Shown piece by piece: positions 37,299 through 53,979 of a stretch of 64,000 nucleotides of DNA. Source of the DNA: Macrotrachela quadricornifera (taxonomy: Eukaryota > Rotifera > Eurotatoria > Philodinida > Philodinidae); contig JAJEKB010000415.1 in assembly GCA_022393335.1 (NCBI GenBank), positions 198,123 to 262,122 on the forward strand, read 5' to 3'. Under the pieces are notes generated by a model. The model ran no database searches and was not told the DNA's origin. It saw only the letters and a list, made by a program, of their open reading frames with translations. The stretch's first letter is position 1, and the number at the start of each line of letters is the position of its first letter. Position numbers and translations under genes: made by a program.

Positions 37299-39472
37299 AA
37301 GAATCTTGATGTTTTGTTTGCAATGGCTTTACTCTTTTCTTTGTCTTTAAATTACGATCTTTGTGATATGAACAATTGAATTTTCTTCTTTTCTTTTTGA
37401 ATATATAAATATGTACGATTTAAATATCATTTCATTTATGTATTTGTGTTTTTTTTTCTCCTTCCTTCTATGATAGTTGAAAGGGGAAAGTAAAATCAAC
37501 ATTAAAACTAATCAAATAGAAAATTTTTGAAAATCTATGTGTTTTGCGGTTCTTTACCGTCCACTATTCTCATTCACATTCTATTGATCTGTTTTTGTGT
37601 GTTTAATTGTGATGATGAAAAGTAGGATTTTTGTCATTTAGTATGCCATCAAGATTATACATTGTTTTTTCTTCTTTTTCTTTCTTGTGTTTTGTAATAA
37701 AATAAATATATATACATATATACATATATATATATATAAACATTTAATGAGAAAGAAAAATAATCGAGAAATAATAGATTTCAATAGGTACAATAAATAA
37801 AATCTGTTTCGTTTATGTAATAAAAATGTATGATAATGATGAAAATTAAATGTTACAATATAAAATTTATATTTATGAAAGAGAGCATCATTCTATGAGA
37901 TATATTCTTCATATAATTAAAAGCTTTTTTTCTCTACGATTGTTAATTATATTTTACTACTATTACTATCATATCATTAAGTACAAAATTACATAGACAA
38001 AACAAAAACCAACTTGGCATTATCTTTGTTCTATTTTTATTGATACTAATAATTGCCATTGGCGTTACCGTTGTTTTTTTAAATAAAAATCAAAAGATCA
38101 AATGCAGACAAAACATATCATATTACATCGGATAAATTCAACTATTTTCCTATCGATCAAACACATATATTTATTCATATGAAAAATCAAATCAGTGACT
38201 GATTATATCGACAATACATTCATATGAGAGACATTTGACAAAAAGCAGTCGTGTTCAATAATATAGAGAAAAAGTTGATAAAAAAAAAAAGAACACTTAA
38301 TGGCTTTGTTATGTAAATTGAAGCTGTCGAATGCATCTGAAAAGAGAAGCACTAGTCAGTATTTTAAATATGATGTGAATTACATCACGTAGTTTTTATA
38401 AATAATAGAGGCAAAAATAAGACAATTTCTCTTCAACAATTTCCAAGATATGAACAAACAATTCAATAAGATTAAAAGGTTTCTTTAGGCAATAAATTAT
38501 TCATCATAAAATAAATTATTAAAATTTATTTAACTTTTATCAACATCCTACACAATATCTTATACATCTGATTCGTCTTTTTTTTTATCATACATTCTTT
38601 ATTCTATCACACCTTGTAAATTCAATACACATTTTGTATTTAATTGATTAGCAATCACGATGTAGAGACAACCTATAGACATAGACATATATACTCGAAG
38701 AAAAAAAAACAGAAAAGAATATGCATATTCTTGCCAATATGCTGAAGTACATCTTGAAAAAGCTTTTTAGAACATGTTAGATATACTTATCAATTCAATA
38801 CAAAAGAAGGAGAATAACATTCATGCTGCTTTTGAAATTCAACAAAAAGAAAAATATTCATTAGAATTACTATATTCTCATTTAAATATATCTTTCAAAT
38901 AAACAGGAAAAGAAAAAGATTTTATTTTCAATATTGTAACAACTTGTTACAAGGTTATTTTCCTATGTTATTTCTATTATTTTTATTGATTAATTATTAG
39001 GTTTTTTTTTTCTTATGTAAAGTTTTTCTTCCTTTCTGTCTGCTATATGAAATGCAGCAGAAAACTTTAAAGATATGATAGAGTAGAAAAGAAGAAAAAT
39101 AAAGACAGAACAACAATAGTCAAAAATTTTTCTTGTACACATTACGCATACGATTCATTTCGCTGTTGTAAATAGAGAAAATTCAAGTTTATCTTTTGCT
39201 GTTTGTCTAATTCGTACAAACACACACATACATACAAATAGTAATAGTAACAATAAGAAGTAGAGAATGAATTAAAGAAGAGAGTGAAAAAGAAAACTAA
39301 GCTCAAGTAATGAATATATTCATTCGAATGAAATGAATTATAGAGAAAAGAGAAGAGAGAAAAAAAAATACAAACCGTGTAAGTACAAGCCACAAAAAAA
39401 AAATAAAGAAAAATAAATTGCACGAGATGAGAAAGAGAAAGGAAATATATTATTTATGTTTATTTATTGAAT
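37299..39472. other. Intergenic between converging HP1 and PLK1
   Basis: About 2.2 kb containing the 3' UTRs of both convergent genes. Several AATAAA motifs (for example near 37700 and 37795) and an imperfect ATATAC/TATA tract at about 37705-37740. No coding region supported. Confidence 0.5.
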
Positions 39473-43162
<3,690 letters not shown>

Positions 43163-43778
43163 TCTCTACTCGTATTAATCAATAAATTCTATATTCAATA
43201 TAATATTCAATTATATGTATATATATATATATTCAGAGTTGTTATTATAGTTGCTCGTGAAAGAGAAGCGGTATGGTCATCTAGAATGGTGATGTGTAAC
43301 TGTATGAATAGTATGTTTATTAGACGTGCAACGATTATTTTCGTCGGAAAGAGAGAAAAGACATTTGCCGGCAGACATATATACTAACCAATGATTTTTA
43401 TTTATACATACAGACATGTGTATGATATGATATGCACTTTAAAATAGCTCGATTTGAATTTTCTTTATCGTGGTATTATACAACGTGCTTTTTTTTTCAT
43501 TCTTTTTTTTTTGTCAGTGTCGACCTCGATATGAGGATAAAACCTCATATGATATGACTCTATTTAAGATTTTGTAAACAACAACTCTTTGTTTATTCGA
43601 AGACCAATGAACCATCATTTTAAAATTTAAATGTCGCTATTGTTTGTTTATTATAATTATAGAAGATGACAAGAAATAAGATAAAAGAATAATAGAAAAA
43701 AAAAACACATGAATTATCTTATTTTTCATTTTATAAATGAAAGAAAGTTTTAACATATATATCAGAAATAATTTAATA
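43163..43778. other. PLK1 upstream region / DNAAF1 3' flank
   Basis: Short spacer between two minus-strand genes. A run of TATA repeats at about 43215-43232. No gene supported. Confidence 0.5.
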
Positions 43779-45608
43779 TTATAATTCTTCAATTAGTTTT
43801 CGTGTAGTTGATGTTTGTTTTGTAGAATCGCTTGATGGTTCTTGAAAATTATCTAAGAAAGAAAAAAAAAAAGTTCATTACTATAATTGATATCATTCAG
43901 AAAATGAAATGAATACATACCAGTTTGTGGAGTATCCTCATCGATATCATCCATATCAATAATTTTCAATCGTACTGATTTTTCATTTGCGTTATTATTG
44001 ATTTCTACAAGAGAGAAATATATTCAAATAAGATTAAATAATAATTGGTATTTGTATACTTTGAGAATCTCCGAATATTGTATCAAATGATGAACGACTA
44101 ACAACATTTTCTAATGGTGGTCGAATAAATGGAATATCTAAGAAATAAAAAATTTATATTTATTTGTATAATTTATAAAAATCTACCAATATCATCATCT
44201 TTTGGCTTTTCATTTGTTATACTATCATTAGTAATTAATTGAATATTTTCATTTTCATTTTCATTTGTTATATTATCATTAGTAATTGATTGAATATTTT
44301 CATTTTCATTTTCATTGTCATCTTCTATTTCTAATTCACTCATATCTTCAAGTGGTGGTGGTTCATCATCTTCATTATTAATTTGTTCTTGTTCATCATT
44401 TTGATTAATTAGATCTGTTTCTCCAACTATTTCATTTTCACTTTGTTGAATATCAATTTCATTTTCACCACGATCACCTAAATAATGACGACGCATAAGT
44501 AATAAATCTAAATATATATATATATATGTACATATCAACAATAATAATATTTAATTACCATTAACAGGTTTTGTACTACGTTTTCGTTCAGGTGTTTCCC
44601 ATAATTGACGTTCTTCACGTTCAGCTTCTCGACCACCACGAGCCCTAATTAACAAAAAAATTCTCTAAAATTCCTTCAAAAACGAAATTCTTACCATGCA
44701 TTTGCACATGCTCGATCTCTTGGAAATACTGGTCGATCATCAAGATAAGTTAAATTAACCTAAAAAAAGAATCCAATAAAAAAAAAAAATTTTTTTCTTA
44801 AAAAATAAATAACATACACATCCGAGTGTCATTGTTCGTCGATAGTCTTTAACATTTTTTAATAATGAATTACCCATAAGATTAATAACACGCTAAATAA
44901 ATAGATAAAAATATGATAATAAAAAAAAATGTTTTTTTTGGTTAAAATAACTTACGACACTTTCCATTTGACTAAAAACTTGTGCAGCATCAGGATCATC
45001 AATAAAATTATGTGATAAATCCACAACACTTAAACTTTTACATTCTTTTAAATGTTCAATATCTTCAACTGTTTCAAGTTTATTATGTGATAAATAAAGT
45101 GAATTTAATTTTGGTAATTTTGCTATAAAAAAATTTATATATATTTAAATAAATCTAATTTATTTCTTAACTTACATAAATTTTCAATTTTATTTATATA
45201 ATTATTTGATAAATTAATTGTATCTAAATATTGTAAATGATCTAAATTTTCAATTTTACTTATTAAATTTTGATGTATATAAAGACAACGTAATTCTAAT
45301 TGTTGTTCAAGATTTTCAATACGTTGAATACCATTTGATTCAAGCCAAAGACATTTTAAACCAGTATATTCTTCTAAATTTTCAATACGACCAAAACCTT
45401 TAAAATGTAAATAAAGAACATCATTTAAATATGGTGTTTGATATAATTTATGTTCTTTGCAATGTTTTTTAATAAATTCTTTTGTCATACGAGGATAACG
45501 TGTTTCATCTTTTTTGGATATATCATTTGTATTAATTAATGAAGATGAAGTTAATTTTGCTGGTATAAGCATTTTATCAACAATTGTTTCGACTATTTCC
45601 GATGGCAT
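43779..45608 (-). CDS. DNAAF1: Dynein axonemal assembly factor 1 (LRRC50)
   Basis: Nine exons, minus strand: 45608-45176, 45122-44956, 44892-44818, 44759-44695, 44644-44559, 44477-44187, 44137-44060, 44004-43921, 43852-43779; 450 residues (human 725, much of the difference being a repeated acidic tail). The N-terminus has [20 protein letters not shown], then leucine-rich repeats of the SDS22 type from about residue 65 to 200 ([78 protein letters not shown]). The LRR cap is [27 protein letters not shown] and [15 protein letters not shown], diagnostic for DNAAF1. The tail is acidic and holds a tandem 17-residue repeat. DNAAF1 is cytoplasmic and preassembles axonemal dynein arms, so the animal has motile cilia. 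Exon phases all agree. Confidence 0.95.
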
Positions 45609-48600
45609 TTTAAATGTATGAAAAATTTTATCGAGATTCTTGGAGAATGGTTACCATTATAATTTAGAATTATGTTTGGTAACTAAGGAAAATATAGAAA
45701 AATTTATTTGGTTATATTTTTTTTGTGGAATTTATTAATAAAAATTTTAAATTATAGTTTATTAAAATATCTTCATTTTATTTTAAATAATTAATATATT
45801 ATTGAGAGATAGAGAGCGTTAACGTTGATAAAAAGTTTTTTTTTAATTGATTGATACAAAAACCAATCATATTTCTTTTGTTGCTATAGATGTAACTCAG
45901 CATCTAAAGCAAAAAGTGTAGGCGCTTATTAATATGAATATAGTGCATATTTCATTGGAGCGAACATTTCTGTGTTAGTATCTTTATTAAAATAATTTTT
46001 CTACGCTTACAAAATCGAATCCTTTGTAAATAAAGAAGAGTGTTAAGTTAATATGGTCAAAGGTGATTAATTGTTGGTCTTTAAGTATAACAGTTCAACT
46101 GAGAAAATTTTCAATTCAATATTAGTATAAAATGGGAACTCATTAGTGAACAATATAAAAAGTGATTTTCTATTGTCTATGTCGCCGTTGAAGGCAACCA
46201 TGTTCTGATTCTTTACGATAGAATTTGACTATGAATTTAAAAGAAATAGTAGTTTATATCTTGTTTCAGGTAAATCAATGAAGATAAAGAAAGAATTGTT
46301 AACTGGAAATATAATTGAGAAACCTACTTATTCATCAATCATTGATTATTAGTTTTACTATTTAGATATTTACTCTATCAATTTGTTTACATATATACGA
46401 ATGTTATCATGTTCTCTTGTATCAAATGTATGTCTTATTTGTTTCTAGAGTTAGCACATAACAAAGAATCTTACGGTAAAATTTCATCACATCTACTAGG
46501 AAATAAGTCGAATTAGAATGAGTTTGGCTTGCATATGTACTATTCTTGTTTTTGAATCAAAACTAAACATCTCTAACAGGAAAGAGGGTTCTCAAATGGC
46601 GCAACAGAGTTTCGGAATAGTCAACAACTTGAGAATGTTATAATCTTCTTTTTGTAGATGTCAAATTTTGTTATATTTTATGGAGTACAAAAACAGTTTT
46701 CATAATTGAAAGGATATGACATATCTTTTATACCTCTTCTATTTCATGATTTTATACATAATTACAATTTATTTTTATTGTGTTTATTATTGAATCAAAA
46801 TAAATTACGAAATAATCTTTGTTAATTGGATTAGTAGGAAATATTAATTCGGTATAATAGAAAAGTTTTTTTTTATTAGATCCCAATGTATTTTTTTGTA
46901 TGGATATTTTCTGTGATTGGTCATTGGTAATCAAGATATATGTTTCCTGATTATTGTTTAAGTTACATGGACTAAAATTTCACAATAAATATACCGTATC
47001 AAAACTATTGATATCAGTCTTATTAAAAAGTTGTTAAGGTCTACTATTGGATTTTAGTTCGAATAGATTTGAAAATTGGAGTTTCTGCGAAAAATAAGCC
47101 TCTTTATTCAAAAACTATTAATTAGAAAGTATGTCAGTTATTCTTTTCAGAAACTATGTACAAAATTTGTTAAAACAGAAAATTAACAAAAAAATTATAT
47201 TTTAATAGCATCTTGCAAGAGCTTTTTTTTTTGAGGTACTTACTTTTTGGTTTTTTTTCTCCTTTTTAGATAATTATGGTTGAAGATGTTAATGATTACT
47301 TTATCATCATACGTTATGTTGAATACAATTTTGTTTGTATTAACGATTATAAGAAAATAAAATTTTGAGATCGTCAAAGTGCGACCTCTATTTATTTATT
47401 GGAGAAATTATTAATTCACATATGTCATACGAAAATGATTACTCATGAATAAATACTTTTAATAGATATTTAGCAAAATGAAAACTAAAGTGAAATAAAA
47501 TGGTTAATATTTTCTTTTTATAATTCTAATTTAATAATAAATTTATCTATTTAGTCGATTAATACACATATGTTTTATCATTATTTCATCTTTGGAGAAA
47601 ATCATTTACAAAAATTTATATTTTTGAAGTAAGTATAAAACAGAAATGTTTTTAAAATGATTATAGAATATTTATTAAGTACGGTTTATTAGGCTTATTA
47701 ATAGTATAGAATGAGATATTTTATGATCATTTTACGTATTTGAATTTTATTCAGATAAAATATTAACGAAACTTCTTCCTGTAAATTTTGCTTGAAAATT
47801 TTCTCAAAAACTACAAATTATGCATACATGTTTTATTTCAGAAGTTGAGAAATAATTGTCATCTTGGCTGTTTTCTTATTCCTTAATAACGTTTTTTTCG
47901 AACTGTTCACTGTTAAGAAGAAATCAGAATGATATTCGATTACAGTACTATTCACCATAAAGAATGTCAAATTTTAATATAATAACATGCTGCTTTCATC
48001 ATAGACAATCAATCGCCTTCAGTTTTTTCTATTATACTATGTATTAATATAAAAAGCTGATCTTTTTTTATCAAAATATAGAATATTCTTTTGATAGATT
48101 TAAAATGTATGGAATAGTGGTTCAGATTACGAAAAAACATTGTTACTGCTCGTAATAAGTCGATATATTTTTAAAAGATTGAGAAAGATTTTTCGTCAAT
48201 AAAATTCACAATGATCCATTCAAATTTCTGAAGTGATTCTATGAACTTTATTTTTCTTATCTATGACTAATAAACTTGAAAATTTTTGATTATATCTTCA
48301 TAAAGGAAAAACTGATCCTATAATTTATACGGCGGCTAAAATCTGTTGTCTTTTCTGATTATTAGAAAAAAATTTACATTATATTCGTTCAAATTCTATC
48401 ATATCCATGCATTGTAACATTAAATCATTCGAAAATACCTTTTTTTCTATTCTAATCTTATTGCATTACTACTGCTAAGCATTTATGTCTAAATTGAGAA
48501 ATGATATATTACAGACAATAATATTAGTTTTCAATGTGTACAAAAGGTACTGACTGAATTTTTATACTTTTAATTGAACTAGGTCATTCTTTTTATTTTT

Positions 48601-49455
48601 TTCTTTTGTTCTTTTTTCTTGTATTAATCTATCAGAAAGAGAAGTTAGAGAAAAGACAATGAAAGATTGTAGTCATTATTCTTGATATAGAACAATAAAG
48701 AGAGGCAAAGAGAAAAAGAAATTAGAGTAAAGTTTTGTTCTGGCCTCAACTTTGCTTCTTTTCTCTTGATGATGTGTACGTGTGTTTTTATGCGATGTTA
48801 TATCCATTCATTGATCGCGCACAACCATACATATATGACTGAACTGTTACGCGAAAAGGAATAGAAAAGAAAGAGAAAACTGGCTTGTACTCTTTCTCCC
48901 CTCTTTTGCGTATGTATATATTTGAGCAGCTCCAAGGTCATTTTGACGTGAACAACTAACGACGAGTAAAAATGAACGGGCAGAAAAAGACGGAGAGAAG
49001 GAGAGAAAAAAAAAGAGAAAAAGGTAATACGAACGAGTAGAGAACCCTTGTATATATACATCGATCGGGCACACTGTTCTCACTATTGTTGATCATTGGG
49101 CATTATTGCAAGAACAGAACATACGTATATATTCATCGAGATAATCACTACTACAGCTGTCACTTTTATAAAATGATGACGTTGATCGGCTAATCGTATC
49201 CATATGATGGTGAAATTATATTTTGTTTATATAATAACTATTTTGAATAAATAAATGAATGAAATCTATAAGCCAAATAACCCTATATCAACGGTCAGGC
49301 CGTTGGTGAGTTCATTTTATTAGTTTTGGCACGTATTCATTCCCTCGAAATGGAAATAAGGAAATAAAAAAAAAATAAAACAAGAGATAATAATAGTAAT
49401 ATTATTTATCTAGTTTGTTTTCTTTTTCTGCTGTATTTTTTACATTACATATACA
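45609..49455. other. Gene-free interval of 3.8 kb
   Basis: No coding region, RNA gene or transposon ends that I can support. It separates divergent DNAAF1 and the Gln/Ser-rich gene, so promoters for both must lie here. GA-rich patches occur at 48640-48730 and 48980-49025. Confidence 0.5.
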
Positions 49456-50983
49456 ATGGAATCGATAGATCAGGTGATTAAAAAAAATAAATAAGAATTT
49501 TTTTTAATATTATTCTTTATTTTTAGACTTCATCACAATCAAAACGAAAATTAGGTAGTGACGATAATCATGAACATTTTTATTCATTTGATATAGAACA
49601 TGAACAATCAACAAAATCATTTTGTTGTCGTTCACCACCAATAACAACAACAATTAATCCTAATCATAATAATTTATTAACAAATTATCAACAAACAACA
49701 AAAATTATTCAAGAATTTAATATACAACAATCAACAACAAGTGATATAACCGTTAGTTCAACAATAAATATAAAATCAACACCAAAACAACAAATGAAAA
49801 TAGCAAATAATGATTTATTAAGTGAAGCAGATTTTCAACGTGTTGTACAAGATATAACACCAGCTGATCGAGATTTATTTGATGAATTTCTTAATGGAAT
49901 TAAACAAAAAACAGATGATTATTTATTTTTATCATCATTTGATGATTTACCATTATCATCATCATCATCATCTCAAGAACAAGATATTATTTCACGACGA
50001 CATTCATCATTATCATTACCTTCACAAACATCTTCAATAACATCATCTGATCGACGAAGAAATTCAATTCCACGTGGTTCAAGTACTATTCATTATAGTC
50101 CACATTCAATGCCTATATCAAATCGTTCATCAGCAGTTGCTGCACAAACACTTAAACAAATGGCTGTTCAACATCAACAAAGAATTATGTATAATCATCA
50201 TCAACAACAACAACAACAACAGCAACAGCAACAAATAACATCATCATCATATTCAAATTATCCATATAATAATTCAACAAGACAATATTATCAACAGTCA
50301 CAAGTGACATCAGAAAATGATAATCTTATAGATCCTGTAAGTTAAATAGATACATAAAGATTTAGTAAGACTTAACATAGTTTTGAAATTATTCAATAAT
50401 CATTTTATTTTATCTTGTAAAAAAAGAGGCAAAAAAGATCTTGAATAAAATTTTTTCTTGTTAGATCAAGAAAACATGTAGTTTTATATATAAAATTTCT
50501 TTAACAAAATATTTCTATCTTTCAATTTATATAATTTAATCATATTTTTTATTTTTTTCACATACAACTAATGAATAAATTAATTTTGTTTATCATTTGA
50601 AGTCTATATCAGAATATTTTATTCCTCTTACTTATAATTTGAAAAAAAAAAACATATTAAAGTTACACTAATTATAATTCATTTAGAATACATATTATCA
50701 ACCAATGTGTTATCCACCTAGTCAACAGACAACATTATCTAGTTACAATCATAATTCTCAGCAACGTGCAAATATTTATGATATTCAAAATTATTCTTAT
50801 CAAACTTCATCAACATTTTATCAACAACAACAACAGCAGCAGCAACAGCAGCACCAAATACCTACATCTTCTTATTCAATGACTAACTATTCACATTCAA
50901 ATAGTCTTCCATCAACTACTATTACACTTCCATCTTCTCCATTTTATTCTCAAGAAGATAATCTTCCTATACTTGATTTGTAA
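49456..50983 (+). CDS. Gln/Ser-rich protein, possibly mastermind-like
   Basis: Three exons: 49456-49473, 49527-50336, 50687-50983; 374 residues. Exon 1 gives MESIDQ; the intron that follows is 53 bp. The protein is low-complexity: Thr/Asn-rich N-terminus, a short ordered-looking block (DLLSEADFQRVVQDITPADR and DLFDEFLNGIKQKTDDYLF at about 98-140), then Ser-rich and Arg/Ser phosphorylation-like sequence (SRRHSSLSLP, RRRNSIP), two polyglutamine runs and many Tyr/Pro/Ser. The words AAQTLKQMAVQHQQ are reminiscent of the LKQMA-type motif in mastermind-like Notch coactivators, but the N-terminal helix that binds Notch and CSL is not visible. The exon-intron structure and constant A/T codon bias support a real gene. 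A nuclear coactivator-type protein is only a guess. Confidence 0.6.
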
Positions 50984-51450
50984 TATATATATTCTTCAAA
51001 CAAAAACAAACAAACTATGTCAGATCTTTTTTTTTTGTCTGGTCAACAATTATGCGCGAATTTTTTTCAAAAAAAAAACAAAAATCAAAGTTCAGATATT
51101 TTCCTTTATTATATGCTTTTGTTTTCTCTATCTATTTCTATTTCTTTTCATTTTTTTTTTGTACAAAACAGTAATAGTCATTCACATCTACACTATTTTA
51201 CTGTGTGCAATAGAACAATATTACAAAAAAAAATTACAATAAGAAATAAAACAAAATGTGTGACATTTATATATAAAATAAAAATATTTGAGAAGAATGC
51301 AAATAAATTATATTTATTTCTTATATTCTCTTTTATTTTTATTTTAATTTAATATAAATATTTTCAATATCTCATAGATGACAAAATAATAATAATAGAA
51401 GAAAATATAAATAATTTATTTAAAAAATTTTATTTTAATATTTATTAATT
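50984..51450. other. Spacer between Gln-rich gene and TMEM41A
   Basis: 3' UTR and leader sequence, T- and A-rich. An acceptor-like TCTCATAG lies at about 51370-51377. No gene supported. Confidence 0.5.
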
Positions 51451-52773
51451 ATGAGACAACAACATGATTCTGAACTTGAAATGGAATTAATTCCACGACA
51501 AATAACAATTGGAATGGATTCACCAACTACAATATCTCCATCATTATCATCAATATTTTCACCAATAACAAAATCATCAGTAAATTTAATGAGTATGAAA
51601 AATTTTATATTCTATTTTTGTATTTTTTTTATATATAAAATAAATATTCTTTTTATAGATAGTTCTTATACTGTTTGGTTCATTCCATTAATATTTGCAT
51701 TAGCAACATTTTTTATGTATATTTTATCGACAAATGCACCACCATTAATTGAACAGAATGACAAGTAAACTATTTTTATGTATCAAGAAATATAGTTCAG
51801 TTTTATATTCACAAATAACATTAAATTTCGATTTTTTTAAAATCGTAAACATAAAGAATAGAAACACTGTCTTTGATTTTTTTTTATAAGTACATTTAAA
51901 ACATTAATATTTTTATCTTTTTTTTTTTATAATAGAGCTTCACTTCAGTTTCCACGAAGTATTGAAGGATTAAAAAATTTATCAAATACTTTACAACATT
52001 ATCGTGATGATCATCTTGCTTATCTATTATTACTCTATTGTTCTGCATATATATACAAGCAATCTTTTTCATTACCAGGTTCAGCTATACTGGTATGATT
52101 TATTTTATTATATGAATATTTATTTATTTTTTTTTATCTAATTATTATTTAATAGAATTTACTTAGTGGTGCATTATTTGGTACATGGATTGGTTTTCCA
52201 CTTTGTTGTTTTTTAACAGCAACCGGTGCAACTTGTTGCTATTTAATAATATTTAATTTTGCTCGTAATTTAGTTATTAAATGTTGTTATAAAAAAATTC
52301 TTATGTTACAAAAGAAAGTAAAATTATTTTTTTATATTAAAAAACAAAAAAAAATTTTTTTAATTTGTCTTTATGAAAAAAAGGTTGAAGCTGGTCGAGA
52401 TCATCTTTTCTTTGTTTTACTTTTTATGAGAATGATCCCAATGAGTCCAAATACACTTATTACAATTACATGTCCAATATTAAATGTACCAAAAAAAATA
52501 TTTTTCTTCTCTATTTTCTTCGGTTAGATTAAAAAGAAAAATAATTTTATTTAAATATTTATTTGTTTTTTGTTTTTGTTTTATTTAGGTATGGCTCCAT
52601 ATACTTTTATAACAGTACAAACTGGTTCATTTCTGTCACAATTAAATAGTTTTGATGATTTATTTACATGGAAAACATTGCTTACACTTGGTCTTATAGC
52701 TTCCGTAGTCGGTTGTACCGGTTTAATTGTAGCACGTGTACGACGAAGAATACCACAAACAGTGATAAATTAA
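51451..52773 (+). CDS. TMEM41A: TMEM41A-like VTT/DedA membrane protein
   Basis: Six exons: 51451-51592, 51659-51764, 51936-52092, 52156-52317, 52384-52522, 52589-52773; 296 residues (human TMEM41A 264). Landmarks of the VTT (SNARE-associated, DedA) domain are present: SLPGSAIL, NLLSGALFGTWIGFPLCC, TATGATCCYLI, KVEAGRDHLFFVLLFMRMIP, MSPNTLITITCPILNVP and PYTFITVQTGSFLSQL. The last phrase (VQTGSxLSxL) favours TMEM41A over TMEM41B. The family consists of multi-pass membrane proteins, and relatives TMEM41B and VMP1 are lipid scramblases at the ER. The first exon donor (GTATGA at 51593) was chosen because the nearer GTAAAT would break the frame. The N-terminal 50 residues are Ser/Thr-rich and probably cytosolic. 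Confidence 0.88.
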
Positions 52774-52911
52774 GCATTTTAATCATATCAAATATTTCTA
52801 GTCTCCATGTTGTTGTTTTTTTTTTATTATAAATAAATACAGAAGTACTTAAGTCAATAAAAATCAATTATCTCATTTTAAATATTAATTTTCGTTTTGA
52901 ACTTAAGTATT

Positions 52912-52921
52912 NNNNNNNNNN
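52912..52921. other. Assembly gap (10 N)
   Basis: Ten consecutive N, at the edge of a coding tandem repeat. The fixed length suggests a placeholder gap of unknown true size. Confidence 0.99.
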
Positions 52922-53979
52922 TGCTGGGCGGTTTTCCTCCCAGTTTGAATCCTCATCAGACACAAACATCGCCATTGCCTCCGCTGCCTCCATCGTCAAA
53001 TAATCCTCCGCCAATGCTGGGTGGTTTTCCTCCCAGTTTGAACCCTCATCAGACACAAACAACACCATTACCTCCACCGTCAAATAATCCTCCGTTACTG
53101 TTAGGCGGCTCTCCTCCTAGTATGAATCTTAATCAGACACAACCACCACCGCTACCTCCATCGCTAAATAATTCTCAGTTTCCTATTAATAAACTTTTTC
53201 CTACTATGAATACTAATCAAACGTCAGCACTCCCAGCAACATTCAATTCACAGACGTCTACAACCGGTTTACCATTAGGTATGAATACACAATCAGTCCC
53301 TTCAACACAAATTCCTCAGACAAATGCTTCAATTAATTCCATGACCACTCGACAAGGACCTACAACACAACATATGTCATCATTTCAAAATCAACCAGAT
53401 ACTGATGATAATGTATCTCGTCTCGAAGTTGATTATCCAATTGAAAATGTTCTAATTGATGCAAATATTCCAGCATCAACTGCTATTAAAATTAATGAAA
53501 CTGTTGAACAAGATCGTCTTGGTAATGCTTATCATATTTATCATTATACATTTCAACCACCAACACAAAAAATACGTTTTGGTAATGATCAATATATTAA
53601 TCGTCGTTTAGTTGAAAATTCTCCTCATGGGGGTACAAGACACATACGTGAAATTAATAACAATAATCAAAATTTAACATTTGATGATATGATGCATCCT
53701 CGAAAAACACATAAAAATCATCGACGACATCGTCATTATTCTGAAACATCATCAGATTCATACATTGATCAACTTCTTCATACACCAGGTAATACTAATA
53801 TCCTAAGTTATGACTACAATGGTTTACAACAAATACTCGGACCAAATCTATTAAATAATCAAATAACACCAACACAACTATCAACGAATCCCCTTCAATC
53901 AAATACTATTACTTTTGAAAAACCTATTTCCTATTATACAGCACTTGCCCTTCCCAATGATCCAATGCGACATTATTAA
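52922..53979 (+). CDS. Orphan Pro-rich protein, 5' end missing at gap
   Basis: Open frame entering from the N gap and ending in a stop at 53979; about 352 residues are visible and the start is lost in or before the gap. I do not recognise the family. It begins with tandem copies of a Pro-rich unit (LGGFPPSLNPHQTQ, then Pro-Leu-Pro runs and SNNPP), continues with a Thr/Gln/Asn/Ser-rich stretch, and then a better ordered region (RLEVDYPIENVLIDANIPAS, NAYHIYHYTFQPPTQKIRF, NRRLVENSPHGGTRHIREI). A basic His/Arg patch (KTHKNHRRHRHYSE) and SDSYIDQLLH follow, and the end is ALALPNDPMRHY. The ordered part has no Cys and no membrane segment. The sequence gives no function. Confidence 0.7.
52924..53130 (+). 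repeat. Coding minisatellite, about 84-93 bp unit
   Basis: Units start at about 52924, 53017 and 53101 with CTGGGCGGTTTTCCTCCCAG-like words, giving the Pro-rich protein repeat. The first visible unit abuts the N gap, so further copies are probably missing from the assembly. Confidence 0.85.

Noticed and set aside
48798..49083. Two overlapping minus-strand frames near 49 kb
   Set aside because: Phe/Ser/Leu-rich products of a GA-rich tract; no start context, splice structure or homology.
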